A stretch of 64,000 nt of DNA from Leuctra nigra (lineage: Eukaryota > Arthropoda > Insecta > Plecoptera > Leuctridae). Location: positions 12,615,647 through 12,679,646 of the forward strand of contig OW203762.1 in assembly GCA_934045905.1 (NCBI GenBank). Reading direction: 5' to 3'. Position 1 is the stretch's first letter. Every line of letters starts with the position of its first letter. A program made the translations under genes and the position numbers. Positions 10,636 through 22,900 of this stretch are shown here, one piece after another. The notes beneath the pieces were generated by a model that saw only the letters and a program-made list of their open reading frames with translations, was not told the origin of the DNA and made no database searches.

Positions 10636-10749
10636 CACACAGAGACCACGAGACGGCATAGATTATATTAGTATGTGTGCAGACATGAAATTTGAACACT
10701 CTAATGTCATACCAGCGTCATACCAGCTTTTGAACAAGATCCTCTGATT

Positions 10750-10988
10750 GGATGTGTGTTGTGAAAAATATCCGACCGAACCGGGGCTCGAAGGTGGTAT
10801 GACAGTTCGTAGAAGCATTATCTTCCTTCATTCCATTCTCCTTGGAAATCTCTAACCCTCATCAGTGTGTTGCGTCTATAATGTCCGTCCGTCCGATCGG
10901 GTAGCTCAGTTGGTAGAGCTCTCGCCCGACAAGTGAGAGGTCCCGGGTTCAAGCCCCGGTTCGGTCGGATATTTTTCACAACACATCC
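10750..10988. repeat. Inverted repeat framing a tRNA-Val-like sequence
   Basis: Arms 10750-10792 and about 10948-10988 are near-perfect reverse complements (left arm GATGTGTGTTGTGAAAAATA, then TCCGACCGAACCGGGGCT). The right arm covers the T-arm and acceptor end of the tRNA-like sequence plus its 3' flank; the left arm is the matching part of a truncated, inverted second copy. This head-to-head arrangement points to a tRNA-derived SINE pair rather than a single-copy gene. Confidence 0.7.
10895..10967 (+). tRNA. tRNA-Val(GAC)-like gene or tRNA-derived SINE head
   Basis: A complete cloverleaf can be drawn: acceptor GATCGGG/TTCGGTC (7 bp with three G-U pairs), D-stem GCTC/GAGC, anticodon stem CTCGC/GTGAG with loop CCGACAA (anticodon GAC at 10928-10930), T-stem CCGGG/CCCGG with loop TTCAAGC, discriminator G. 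The A box and B box are intact. Oddities: C at position 33 instead of the invariant U, three wobble pairs in the acceptor, and an inverted partial copy 100 bp upstream. These favour a SINE head over a functional tRNA. Confidence 0.5.
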
Positions 10989-12833
10989 CTTCAAATCATC
11001 CCGACTCCATGGAAGTTTTCCAAAGAAACCAACATTCTCATCCTCTGATTGGTTGAACAGTAGAAATTAGCCCGGTATCGAATTAAATTAATATTTTGCG
11101 TGCGGTCAATGGGATCAAGATTTTGAGACACTTTGCCAATTTTCGGACACATTGGTAAAAAACTTCAACAGTTATTGGCAAAATAGGCTTGTTTTGCAAT
11201 ATTTGCCAAATTTTCTTCATCTGGGCAAACTTTTTGTCTTAAGCGCCGCATTGAAAAATTAAATGATAGCAAGACACAAAAAATACGTTTATCCGTAGAT
11301 ATTATTAGGAGTGGGTCAACGACCCCCCATTGTCCTAGTCAAGACCTCGACGAAGACAATGGGGGTGGGGGAAATTTGGTGCATTTTATTCATTCGCACC
11401 GATTTTTTTATTTCTTTTGATTTTGAAAGGAATGTATCTATACTATTGCTTGTTTTATGCAAGGTTGTCGAACATATTGATCTCGTAATAAAGTTTGCTA
11501 GCAATAAATTTAGATATTGAGTCCCTGAAGAGTGGCGATTTGACGGCAAAGCCCCCGGGAAAATATTTTGTACCAGATTGAAGTTTTGGTACAATTTTGA
11601 GACACATTACGTCCAGTATTCAAGAAATCATTTAATTCCCAATTAAAATCAATTTAAAAATGAATTAACAAAATCCCACATATGCCACCATTTGTAAAAT
11701 GTATTGAATTTCTCATTTCTCTTCCAGAGTTTGCTACTTCTTCCCATGTAGAAAATGTATTTCCAGCTAGCTGTCTGCTTCTCTGGTATGTTTTATTGTA
11801 AGCGTACCTATTTACAGACAAAGCCGGCGGGCTGCATCAGGGAACACCGAGGGCCCAAGTTTGCCCAGGCCTGATCTAGAAAGTAGTCCTGATGCATTTG
11901 ATTAGGTTGCTTCACAGGATGTTTCAAACGCTTGTGCACGCTACTGTACTGTTGTAGTTTATATTGAAATATATCTCACCAAAACTATTGAACACTTATC
12001 GTGCGACGGTACACACCTTGCTCGTCACACGTGCTCACTACTGCTAGTCACACATGCTCGCTACACTCCTTGCTCGTCACAAATGCTCGCTACTGCTTGT
12101 CACTCATGCATTGACTTACGGTTATATCCTACGGGCTTGATTTCGAAGGATGCTATGAAATAGTGAAATGAAATTTTTGATTTCGAATCGAAATTCATTA
12201 CATTCAGTTATAGAAAAGAGGCCCCGGTGAAATAAAATGGTTAAATAATCATTGATTGCTTTCGTTGATGTTAAAGGCCACAATATAAACAAGGCGGCGT
12301 GCTCTGTCAGCATACATCGACGACAAACTTGCGACTCCCAAATATAAAAAAACTCATTTTACGGGTTTATTTTGAAAGTGACTAAAACCTGTTCTGCCGT
12401 GTATGCATTTGAATGATTGCCCCATGTCAACAATGTCCGGCCCTCGTAGTTCAGAGCAGAGGTCATGGGTCCCATGGGCCTGGTGCGTGGCCCCCCAGTT
12501 CAAACAATACATGGCCAGCACATCATTCTATTTGTTTTATTAGGTTTTGGGACATCAAGATATCGATTTAGGTGAAAAAGCACTTGTAATAATTTTGTTA
12601 GAATGCAATTATGGTTGAGGTGTTGGTAAGGTGAACGGAATTTTATAAGCTATAACAGGTTATAACTATAATTCCTGCAAGATTTTCATTTTATCCTGTA
12701 GATTAATTTACCTACGCCAATAAGAATCTCAGATGACAATCATTTGTAGAAAATTAAATATTCAAATTTCAATATTATAGAGAACACATTAAAAAAAACG
12801 TTTTCAGTGAAAAAAAACAATTCTCACGTATAT
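10989..12833. other. Spacer with short repeats, no gene
   Basis: A hairpin with CCCCCCATTGTC/GACAATGGGGGT arms lies at about 11320-11362, and short imperfect repeats of GCTCGTCACA at 12014-12112. No coding segment seen. Confidence 0.5.
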
Positions 12834-14426
12834 TATTGAGCGAGCGTAGCGAGCGTCACCACGGTACTCTTATGGCACTTTCTCTGTGTGTGTGTTTTTT
12901 TTTATTTATTTTTTGTGGTCACACCTCAGGTCAAACCGCTCAAGCAATCAATCTGAAATTTTATACACATACTAACGTACTCTATATGCGGTCCCTGGGA
13001 TCGTTTTTGAATGGGATCACGTGATTGGTTCAAATTTTAAAAACATTATCTTTCGATTGGTTTGTTTGATCAATTTGAAATTTTTACAAGTCATTTCCAC
13101 TAACATTTTACCCAATCATACAAAGTTTCAGCCAAATCCTCCCATTGGTTAAAATTTAAAACCATCTTTACTGTGATTTTTGAAATTTAAACTAGAACCG
13201 TTTGACCGATCAACTTAAAACTTTGCATGGTCATTGGGACTAACATTATCTATGTTTTTGACAATTTTCAAACAAATCTGTGCTTAAATCCAAAAGTTAT
13301 TGACATTTTACGGACATTTTCTGTCAAATTTCTCGAAAATGTTTCAGTCCAAGGTTGTTAGAGTAGAAACTTACAAACGTATGAAACTGATATGACCGTT
13401 CAACGATGTATTAGTTCATGGTTCAACAGATCGCTCTAATATTGTTGAGTGAGCGAAGCGAGCGTCTACTTTTGGCTCTTTTGGCACGGACCTCTGTTTT
13501 TTTGTTTTTTTTTTGTCTGTCGTCTGCTTGTATACAGGTCACACCGTTTATTCGATCGAGCTGAAATTTTGCACACATGTCCAGACCAAATATGAGATTT
13601 GCAGACCCACATTTTTTTGAAATCCCCTGATTGGTTCAAATTTAAAAAAATGTATCTATCGATTGGTTGGTCCAATCATTTTGAAATTAAGCAAAGTCAT
13701 TGCTACCAACATTTTACCCAATCATAATAAATTTCAGCCAAATCCTCCCATTGGTTCAAATTTGAAAACATTTTTCCGGTGATTTTTGTAATTTAAACTA
13801 GAACCGATTGACCGACCAACTTAAAATTTCGCATGGTCATTGGTGCCAACATTTAAAGTATTTTTGCCAATTTTCAGTCTAATCTGTAGTTATTTTCAAA
13901 GTTTTGGTCATTTTAGGGACATTTTCATCCATAATCTTGAAATATTTACTACATTTTCATCCCTGCCTTCTTTAAGCTTATGCTCCAAGGCCTGTAGAGC
14001 AGCCAAGCGGTCCACAATTTACAGTAAAACTAGCGCATATCAAATCGGATGCAGTACGAAGGCCAAATATTCCAATTGGTTTAAGTATAAATAATATCTT
14101 CTGATTTGTCGACAATCAAAATGTTCCGAGTAAGTTCAAATTTTGCATGGTGATCAAGACCAACATAATCTAAAATTTTACACATGTTAAGCCCTATCAG
14201 TCAAGTATTAATTGTCATTTTACGAGTCATTTTATGGGTTGTCAAAAGCTGGAAAAAGTATGTAGGAAAGTCACGACACAATGGATCTGATATTCATCCA
14301 GAGTATTTATATGGAGAATGGAAAGTTGAACAGAAAAATCGTCTGGTGCCGTGTCGTGTATCGTGACTGGGGATGTTGCATGTTTTGTGCTCGCTCATCA
14401 ACGCGTTACTCAGAGCGTTTTCCTAG
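12834..14426 (+). mobile_element. Helitron-like non-autonomous element(s), 3' end intact
   Basis: Starts with GAGCGAGCGTAGCGAGCG; a second, similar start (GAGTGAGCGAAGCGAGCG) lies near 13448, so two copies appear joined. It ends CATCAACGCGTTACTCAGAG, GCGTTTTCCTAG then T, with the AACGC/GCGTT hairpin. The interior repeats the phrases CAAATCCTCCCATTGGTT and CTAGAACCG(T/A)TTGACCG. No transposase is encoded. Confidence 0.6.
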
Positions 14427-14439
14427 TGTAAGTACACAC

Positions 14440-14729
14440 ACTTATATCATATGAGTGGTCCCAGGTATATTTTATGAAGGAGATCCTGTGATTTTTGAAA
14501 ATTAAAAATGAACCGTCCAATCATAAATGTTCAATCGATCAACTTAAAACTTTGCATGATTATTTGGACCAATATTTTAGGAATTTTTTGAGATTTTTAT
14601 ACAAGTCTGTGACGAAATTGAAGAATTATTGGCTTTTATTAATGACATTTTCGATAGATAGAATTCGTTTCGAGGTGTTGCGCGTATCCGTGCTCGCTCA
14701 TCAACGCATTACACATAGCGTTTTCCTAG
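14440..14729 (+). mobile_element. Truncated Helitron-like copy
   Basis: Shares AATCGATCAACTTAAAACTT and the terminal TCATCAACGCATTACACATA, GCGTTTTCCTAG then T with its neighbours. The left part is missing. Confidence 0.55.
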
Positions 14730-14835
14730 TGATATCAAATCATGTACAGCAACAATAAAAAAACAACGAAATGGTTTGTCTAAATGAACGAATGTAATGC
14801 AAAGGACTTACTTTTGTCTTCGGGATGAATGCAGG

Positions 14836-15980
14836 GAGGTGAAGTGAAAGAGAAGCCAGCTCCTTCTGATGTGGATGCAGTGAGAGAGAAGCTGGCTCCT
14901 TCTGATGTGGATGTAGTGAAAGAGACGCTGGCTCCTTCTGATGTGGATGCAATGAGAGAGAAGCTGGCTCCTTCTGATGTGGATGCAATGAGAGAGAAGC
15001 TGGCTCCTTCTGATGTGGATGCAGTGAAAGAGACGCTGGCTCCTTCTGATGTGGATGCAATGAGAGAGAAGCTGGCTCCTTCTGATGTGGATGTAGTGAA
15101 AGAGACGCTGGCTCCTTCTGATGTGGATGCAATGAGAGAGAAGCTGGCTCCTTCTGATGTGGATGCAGTGAGAGAGAAGCCGGCTCCTTCTGATGTGGAT
15201 GCAGTGAGAGAGAAGCTGGCTCCTTCTGATGTGGATGCAATGAGAGAGAAGCTGGCTCCTTCTGATGTGGATGCAATGAGAGAGAAGCTGGCTCCTTCTG
15301 ATGTGGATGCAATGAGAGAGAAGCTGACTCCTTCTGATGTGGATGCAGTGCGAGAGAGAAGCTGGCTCCTTCTGATGTGGATGCAGTGAGAGGGAAGCTG
15401 GCTCCTTCTGATGTAGATGCAATGAGAGAGAAGCTGGCTCCTTCTGATGTGGATGCAGTGAGAGAGAAGCTGGCTCCTTCTGATGTGGATGCAATGAGAG
15501 AGAAGCTGGCTCCTTCTGATGTGGATGAAGTGAAAGAGAAGCCGGCTTCTTCTGATGTGGATGCAATGAGAGAGAAGCTGGCTCCTTCTGATGTGGATGC
15601 AATGAGAGAGAAGCTGGCTCCTTCTGATGTGGATGCAGTGAAAGAGAAGCTGGCTCCTTCTGATGTGGATGCAATTAGAGAGAAGCTGGCTCATTCTGAT
15701 GTGGATGCAATGTGAGAGAAGCTGGCTCCTTCTGATGTGGATGCAATGAGAGAGAAGCTGACTCCTTCTGATGTGGATGCAGTGAGAGAGAAGCTGGCTC
15801 CTTCTGATGTGGATGCAGTGAGAGAGAAGCTGGCTCCTTCTGATGTGGATGCAGTGAGAGAGAAGCTGGCTCCTTCTGATGTGGATGCAGTGAGAGAGTA
15901 GTTGGCTCCTTCTGATGTGGTTGAGTGACAACGGAGAAGCTGGCTCCTTCTGATGTGGATGCAGTGAGACTGACCACTGT
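14836..15980. repeat. 36-bp minisatellite, about 31 copies
   Basis: The unit GAGAGAGAAGCTGGCTCC, TTCTGATGTGGATGCAGT (36 bp) repeats with few changes. Since 36 is a multiple of 3, all frames stay open for long distances on both strands. The plus frame (about 12 residues per unit, REKLAPSDVDA) is broken by a 2-base insertion near 15350 and a TGA at 15713; the minus frame reads repeats of SQLLSHCIHIRR. No splice-bounded exon or start context convincingly makes it coding, although an AG lies just upstream (14835). Confidence 0.85.
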
Positions 15981-18429
15981 ACTGACTTACAGCTGACTGA
16001 CTTGGACAGGAGTTCACGTGATAACAGTGATAAGAGAGCGACTAATCAGCGCACAGCATTCGTCATTCGTCCAGTTTGTTGTCATTACGTGAAATCTACG
16101 CTACCGTCATTGAATCGCAATCCAGCATCAACCGAAGAAAATAGCAAATATATCAACACAATCAAAACATATCATAATGTCACGAGAAACAATCAAAATT
16201 TAGGGGTAGTTTATCAATGCCCTGCTTAAACCAGTAGTTAAGTTGAACATCCAATTACAAGGAATGTAATTGGATGTTACCATGACAAAATAGTCCTAAT
16301 TAACTGTTTAAAATTCAGCAGAGTATTGAAAAAACGGAATAATATACCGGAGATTATTATTATTACAGTGCATGCCCAAAGTAACCACTCCGGCGTCCGT
16401 AAAGATAAAGACCCCAATAATTACCTGTGAGCACGTTGATACGCCGCGAAGTCCGAGGATCTCGTCCAACACGGTAACAACGTGATCAGCGAGAAACAAC
16501 AGACAGCGACATCAGCTAGACCAAAGAGCCGAGTTGAACGACTCATTTCTAATTACCTACACAAGAACAGAAACAATGAGAAAGCAGCAAGGTTACCCCC
16601 AGAAATTAACTAGATTTTAACTCTACAAGGCTGAAATGAGCAAAAGTTACGCCACCACATACTAAAACTACTACTTTACATGTGATGAACGGTCCTAACA
16701 GCAACTTATGCTTACTTTACGTTAGTCTACTGACGCTAGCACAAGTGGTGTTTTAATACATGTCAATGCACAATGCTGTCCGGATAGCGTCCTCTGCGGT
16801 TACCCATAGCAGTGCATCAAAGTGTTCGAACTGCATCAAAGTAGTCCGTCCACATCACGACCAAAGCACTGAAGAACGTAGAACACTACGCCGAAGCGCA
16901 AGTCCACGCATAGTGCCGAGGAAGTGTTGCATTCCAACACAACTCATGTTCGATTCGAATGAACCCCAGAGAAGATAGCACAAGTCTCGCCACCGCACTA
17001 ACAGCACTGGTGCACGCACAAATGAGCGAGACACGCAACATTCAGCGCACATGAACCGTGCAGCAGAGAGATACAGTAACGCAACCCGTGTTAACTTTAG
17101 TTACTACTAATATGGGAACTATTCCAGCCTGATTATTGGACATGCGCCGGACAACGCAATCCTGTCGAGCATCATCTGTCGATATCATGCGAATCTGAAA
17201 CAATAGAGATCAGTTTTGTTACTCTCAGTTGTTCGCGTGCTCGTTTTGTCCTACAGTTCTGTCAGAAGGTCTTTGGGCATGCACTGGAATAATCATTTAA
17301 AAGTATGTATCTAAACATGTAAACCAAAAGGAGTGTGTGCTTTTAATTTCTTTAAAATGGTTTTTGTTGTTCTGAATCACACTGGGCTTGGATCTTGTCA
17401 GACGTCACCAACTCTAAAGACACGTGATCTACAGGACTGATTCAGCCTGTGGAGGGAGTTCTGTTGGTCCCCTCAGATGCTGGGAATCTGTAAACAATTC
17501 AGTTAGTCGACGGAGATCTCTGAAATACCGGATTCTTCATCATCATCAACGCTCTTGTCAGCAGCTGGGAATCCTCAGGACATGGAACGCTGATAGATGA
17601 TGACTGGTGTCGAACCGCGGACTCTTGGTCTTGATCGGAGATCCTCATTCACGAAGCACGGTTATCTTGTGTTAGCTCGTAGTCCCAGCAGAGATAACAT
17701 TGGCCCCGGTGGAGATTTGGCTGTGTAGTAGTGATCAAGTAAATTGATTGGTTTCTATTTGAATTCTTAACATGGCTGAACCATTCACGTCGAGGTATGA
17801 GAGAGAAATGATGTATTTTCTTTCCTGTTCCTCACCTATAGATAATGACTAATTGTTGACGTATCCGGGCAACTATGATTGTAACAGTGACATTTAGTAG
17901 TTATTGCTGTGGACAACGGATTGTTGACGGTTGAATATTCCAGCAGATTATCCACTAGCAACAATAGCATCCAATAATATACATAATAAGTGATAAAAAT
18001 AATGTAAATATCCAAAATAACTCATTTTTAGCGCGTCCTTTATGCACAGCCCCAGTGAACTCCATGGTTAAATATTGTAACTAGAGACGGCATTGCAGGC
18101 GGTTTCAGCTACGCCTGAGAGGTAGGCAACCAGCACGACACATGCGCATAGATGTGGCCTACCGTCTCAGGAGCAAATTATAATGCCCGTCATAAAATAC
18201 GTAAATTTCAGAGTAAAAAAACAGCTCATAACATATCAATTAGTTCTCAAGTGATGCAACAAATAAAAAACTTTTGGAAACGACATTTGTGTGTATTTAA
18301 TCTGCAATACACTATATGAAAAAAGTTTAACACTACGTGTTATTAGTTTCTGAGAAGTTTGAGTTGCCTCTTATCTTCTAATGGCACTGGCAGCCAAGTA
18401 AAATATTGCAATTTTTTGAGCCAGCAAAG
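15981..18429. other. Unassigned sequence
   Basis: No gene identified. 16760-17060 and 17370-17710 are more GC-balanced than the surroundings and may be decayed retroelement sequence, but no motif supports a name. Confidence 0.4.
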
Positions 18430-19046
18430 CAAATGACTCCTTTTTTCGGCTCTTTTGGCACGGACCTCTTCTCTTTTTTTCTGTTACTGAGGCTATACAG
18501 GTTTCTATGATCGAGCTGAAATTGTGCACACATGTACGGACCATTTCTGGGCGCTGCAGACCCTAATTTGATAGGTTCAAATAATAAAAAAAAACGTCTT
18601 TCGATTGGTTGGTCATCAATTTGAATTTTTGACAAGTCATTACGACCAACATTGTCCCAAATCTTACAAAGTTTCAGCCAAATCCTCCCATTGGTTAAAA
18701 TTTAAAACGATCTTTCCTGTGATTTTTTATATTTATACTAGAACCGCCCGATCAACTTAAAACTTTTCTGGTCATTGGTTGGGACCCATCTTTTAGGTAT
18801 TTTTGCTAATTTGAGGAAAAATCTGTCGTTATTTTCAGAAGTTATCATTTTAAGGACATTTTATTCTATAATCTTGAAATGTTTGAAAACTGTATGCAAC
18901 ATTTTCATCATTGCCTTCATCATTGCCATCTTGACGCTTCAGTTCCAATTGGCCTGTAGACCAGCTGATACTTGCAAACGCATAACAAATCGCATGCAGT
19001 ATACCAAGGCTCGCTCCCCAACGCGTTACACAGAGCGTTTTCCTAG
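18430..19046 (+). mobile_element. Helitron-like non-autonomous element
   Basis: Contains CGGCTCTTTTGGCACGGACC as in the 13480 copy, the body phrase CAAATCCTCCCATTGGTT, and ends AACGCGTTACACAGAGCGTT, TTCCTAG then T. Confidence 0.6.
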
Positions 19047-20010
19047 TAGATAATTGATAAGTGCACATGCGCCAACAGTATTGTAATAATTAATAATACT
19101 TATTGTCTGTATTGCATATTAGTTCACATGGGATTTGTCTTATGGTATCAGCATTCTTTGAGCAGGTGTTGTGTTCTGATGATGCATGAAATTGTTTAGT
19201 TTATGTAGATTTATGGCTACTTTATTACTATTTCAAGTGTCACCACGGCACGTAGTATAAACAAACTGGGTCCAGTTACAGAGAGTGGGAGGGAGATCTG
19301 CAGGAATGTACCTTCTGTACTAAAAATATGGAACCTAATTGGTGTATAAAACAGTAGCGATTTGTTTTATATTTATTTGCAGCTAAACGGTTCAATTTAC
19401 AGAAAATTTTGGAAGAGATAAAATGAAGAAAACACTCCCATTTATATGTGGCAGAGCTTCTTGTATATCTATCTATTTTGGTTTTCCTACGTTCCCAAAA
19501 TACATTTTGCGTCCAGCTTATTCCTTATGGGACTAAAATTCTTTGAATACTTTCGATTAAAATCACGTTTTTCGATTTGCTGCTCTCACTGTCACAACCG
19601 GATTGGTACCTTCTCATATGTCTTAGAGATATTAATAGTTTGATGTGTAATTATGGTACAATTTTAGTTCAGACCGTTGCCGCCCTTTAATTGTTTTGCA
19701 TATTCCCTATTTTAAACACAAAGAAAGTCCCTGCTTGAAATGACAGTAGGTATAATACCTTAGAGGAATTAGAACTAGATCTATTGTAAAAAGGACGTAT
19801 CTTACAGTTTGCTTTTCCCTATTTTATAATTTAATCAATTTTAAATATTTTAATTCAGGTTTAAAATAATGAATAGTCTTGTCAAAATTGATATCTTTCT
19901 AAATCCCGGTCGGCGATCTTGTTCATCACAGCTCATCAGTGATCACTAATTTGATGATTTTTAAATAAATATCCTCAAAAACATAAAATGATTTTTTAAA
20001 GTTACTGATG
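19047..20010. other. AT-rich spacer
   Basis: No gene or repeat border seen. Confidence 0.5.
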
Positions 20011-20022
20011 AAGCATTCCCAA

Positions 20023-20307
20023 ACGGAACAGGTTGGGTGAGTGGTTAACGCTCTGAGCTTGTATTCCGGAGGCCCGGGTTCAATTCCCGCGGCCGTCCTT
20101 TCTGACTGGGTTTTTTTTCGTGGTTTTCCCTCAGTCGATAGGCAAATGCTGGCAAGGTACCCTACTAATAGGCCACGACCGCCTCCTTCCCACCTTCCAT
20201 CCTAACCTACTCTTCACCATCATCTCCCAATCATCATCATAATCATTCATCCGTCGCCATTAGCCTCGCTGCAGAACAGTGCGACGTTAAGCCCCAGTCA
20301 AAAAAAA
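20023..20307 (+). mobile_element. tRNA-derived SINE with target duplication
   Basis: The head carries pol III boxes (GGTGAGTGGTTAACGC and GGTTCAATTCC), a conserved body with TTTTTTCGTGGTTTTCCCTC and GGCAAATGCTGGCAAGGTAC, and a poly-A tail. The 12-bp direct repeat AAGCATTCCCAA flanks it (20011-20022 and 20308-20319), showing insertion by target-primed reverse transcription. Confidence 0.85.
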
Positions 20308-20369
20308 AAGCATTCCCAATTTAGCACCCATATCTCCTAAATAATTTTTAAATATGATTTTTTGCTGGG

Positions 20370-20620
20370 TTTTAACGTCGCACTGTTCTGCAGCGAGGCT
20401 AATGGCGACGGATGAATGATTATGATAATGATTGGGAGATGATGGTGAAGAGTAGGTAAGGATGTAATGTGGGAAGGAGGCGGTCGTTGCCTATTAGTAG
20501 GGTACCTTCCCAACATTTGCCTGTCAACTGAGGGAATATGCTACGAAAAACCCCAGTCAGGAAGGACGGCTGCGGGAATCGAACCCGGGCCTCCGGAATA
20601 CCAACCTGTTCCGCTCTTCT
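20370..20620 (-). mobile_element. Second copy of the same SINE, inverted
   Basis: Reverse complement of the copy at 20023: AACGTCGCACTGTTCTGCAG through GAATCGAACCCGGGCCTCC to CCAACCTGTTCCG. The two tails face each other about 60 bp apart, so a transcript across both would fold into a hairpin about 250 bp long. Confidence 0.85.
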
Positions 20621-21929
20621 CAAAACGATTTTATAATAAGTTGCGGTTACCAAAATATTGCATAAAATATACAAAAGACAACAAGAGCAAATTAATATTT
20701 TAAGTTGTTATTCGTTAGTTTTATTAATATGAAATGAAATGATCTGATCAAACTCCAGTTTACATCGATGTAAATGAGGAAAAGGTTATCTTGGGCAAAA
20801 CGTCTGACCTCTTTCCTCTCTGCTTGAATCACGGCCTTCATTTGGCATGAGCATACGTTGTAGAGAAGATTGTGGCAAGATGCTAGCGTCTGGCTTGATC
20901 TGTTTTCTGAGTCTCATTGGTTCCTCGCTTCAAGCTCCTCCAACTCATAACAACGGTGTAGGTAAGATCAAAGCTGCATCAGCAGATTACTTACAACCAA
21001 TCGAGCCATGGTCTCCGATCTTCTCTTCTTGTTGTCATACACAATCTATACACAACTTGAACACTTCTCGTGTCTAGTTTCTGAGATACATTTAGTTTTC
21101 TCCTCTATGTTGCCCAATTATGGCAGCCAAGTAAAATAGTGTCATATTAAGATAACAATGAAGATTTAATTTTTACGTATAGGTAATGTGAAAGTAGTAT
21201 TGCTCTAAATTATCGGTGAATAAACAAATTCAAATTTTGGATGGTTTACCACCAAAAATTAAAAGACTTTGCCAATTTCAGTAAGTCTGAAATCTGTCTT
21301 CCTCATTTAGTCTTGTTGTATAGCCTTGTACAAAAATATGACAGTGATGCGTAATATATTTTGTCTTTTAATTGCATGATAAGTCGGCTGATACGTTGCA
21401 TCACCCCCTTCTTCATGCACTCTCTAGTGCATGAAGAAGGTGGTGGGTTGCATAATAAAATTTGGAACAGAACATACTGCATTATTTTATAGGTTGTAAA
21501 TGCTCGCCGTCATCAAGCAATACAGCGTCAATAGAGTAAGAGGGGAGAAATAAATTACATAGATATTATTATAGAAGATAATTCCGTTAAATGTATGAAA
21601 ATATAGATATATTCTAAATATTTATGGATAATAAATAATAAATGCATTAAGACGGAAGAAGCTTTTAACAGGCTTTTAAAACAATGTTTGCCATGAAAAT
21701 TTAAAACATAAATAAGTTTTGCGGGGGGGCTTTAATTTGGGTCAATATTCCAGAGAAACCAAGATATCGATCTTGCTACAAATCAAGAAGTATGGAACAG
21801 ACTGAATAGATGATGAATCTTTGTGACATATTGGCCTAATCCCGCACTTCATTTTACTTGTAATACGGGAAGATCAGTACAACCGAGATTCGAGCAGTAA
21901 ATTTCACCCTCCTCTGGCAGATTGACCTG
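20621..21929. other. Spacer with one hairpin
   Basis: An inverted repeat lies at about 21393-21452 (CTTCTTCATGCAC/GTGCATGAAGAAG). No coding segment supported. Confidence 0.5.
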
Positions 21930-22240
21930 TTGGCCAATAAACAGAGGTTTCAGCCAATATTAACCTCGTCAATGATTGGTCATCATCGAGATCTCCAAGT
22001 CCGCACCATCGAAGACCTCTTCAAACAGCAGGAAGAGCAGCTCTACGAGCCCTGGACGAGGTGCCCGACCAGCTCATCAGGGACCAGTACTACTCTACTT
22101 TACCAGCCCATGGGACCGCTTCAAGCGTCCCATGACACTGTTCATGAAGTCATCCGTGACACTCCATCCAGCGTCAGCAGACAACGCATCTGAAGGACAC
22201 CTACCCCAGCAGCAACTTTCTAGTTTTAATACTATAAACG
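21930..22240 (+). pseudogene. Decayed retroelement coding remnant
   Basis: Codon-like GC-rich stretch with fragments such as RTIEDLFKQQEEQL and, in another frame, DQLIRDQYYSTLPAHGT. The frame shifts and no domain is recognised. It lies next to a jockey-like RT fragment, so a LINE origin is likely but unproven. Confidence 0.3.
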
Positions 22241-22366
22241 TTTAGTTAAACGTATATGGTTATAAACGTATTTTACATGGTACCAGGCAACCCGTTAGAT
22301 TACTTTTCTAATAAGATAGACAGGAGCTGCTTTTTTCAGTCTATGACTGACGGCTCCCTCAGATAT

Positions 22367-22900
22367 CGACGCTGAGGCCGGTCATGGAAAGCGGTCCCAC
22401 GGACTGACTCGATGAATGGTTTGGAGTTCTAGAATCGCTGGTTGAACGAGCAGATGGTCGGCCAAGAACTCCAAATCCAGCTGCTCGTGGACGTCATCGG
22501 TTCTTGTGAAGGACGGCTCTCCTAGGGCAAACCTTCCTACCTTGTTTTGCACCCGCTGAAGGATCTGCAGCAGGTGCGTCTAAAAGACGGCCTGATGATA
22601 GCCGTGTAGACCCGGCGCTTGGTGTCGGCGGACATTACGTTGCTGCGAAGAAGTGGGCAGAGCGCCGCCATCTTCTTCGTCGCTCGCTCGACGTGAGCGC
22701 GCCAGGTGAGCTTGGCATCCAGGACGACTCCGAGGTAGAGGTTGAGTGGTCCACGAGATGGTCTCGCCGCACAGCGTCAGTCGTGGATGATGTTTCACTT
22801 CCCGTCGACGGAAAAGAGTCGCCGTCGTCTTGGACGCGTTCAGCTTGATGCGCCAAGTGGCGTACCAAGCCGATTGGAGAAGATAATATTAATAGCGTCT
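22367..22900 (-). pseudogene. Jockey-like LINE reverse transcriptase fragment
   Basis: Minus-strand frames give WYATWRIKLNASKTTATLF, then LGVVLDAKLTWRAHVERATK and TKRRVYTAII. This order is typical of the jockey RT C-terminal half (YLGVxLDxxLxWxxH motif). At least two frameshifts separate the pieces. It is the same lineage as the fragment at 7600-8020 (both have RVYTAII). Confidence 0.7.

Larger units (their letters stand above)
9140..10690 (-). mobile_element. Helitron-like non-autonomous element
   Basis: On the minus strand the copy ends GCTCGCTCATCAACGCGTTA...TTTTCCTAG followed by T. AACGC and GCGTT form a 5-bp hairpin a few bases before the CTAG, which is the layout of a Helitron 3' end (hairpin, CTRR, T). 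The body (phrases such as AACCAATTGGAGGATTTGG and CGGTCAATCGGTTCTAG) repeats the body of 12834-14426 in the opposite orientation. A Penelope-end fragment lies inside it at 10225-10322, and a CA-rich microsatellite at 10587-10635. Confidence 0.55.

Noticed and set aside
14780..15931. 383-codon minus-strand frame
   Set aside because: It comes entirely from the 36-bp minisatellite; frames stay open on both strands because the period is divisible by three.
17370..17710. Possible LTR or primer-binding region
   Set aside because: No paired terminal repeat or TG...CA boundary could be seen.
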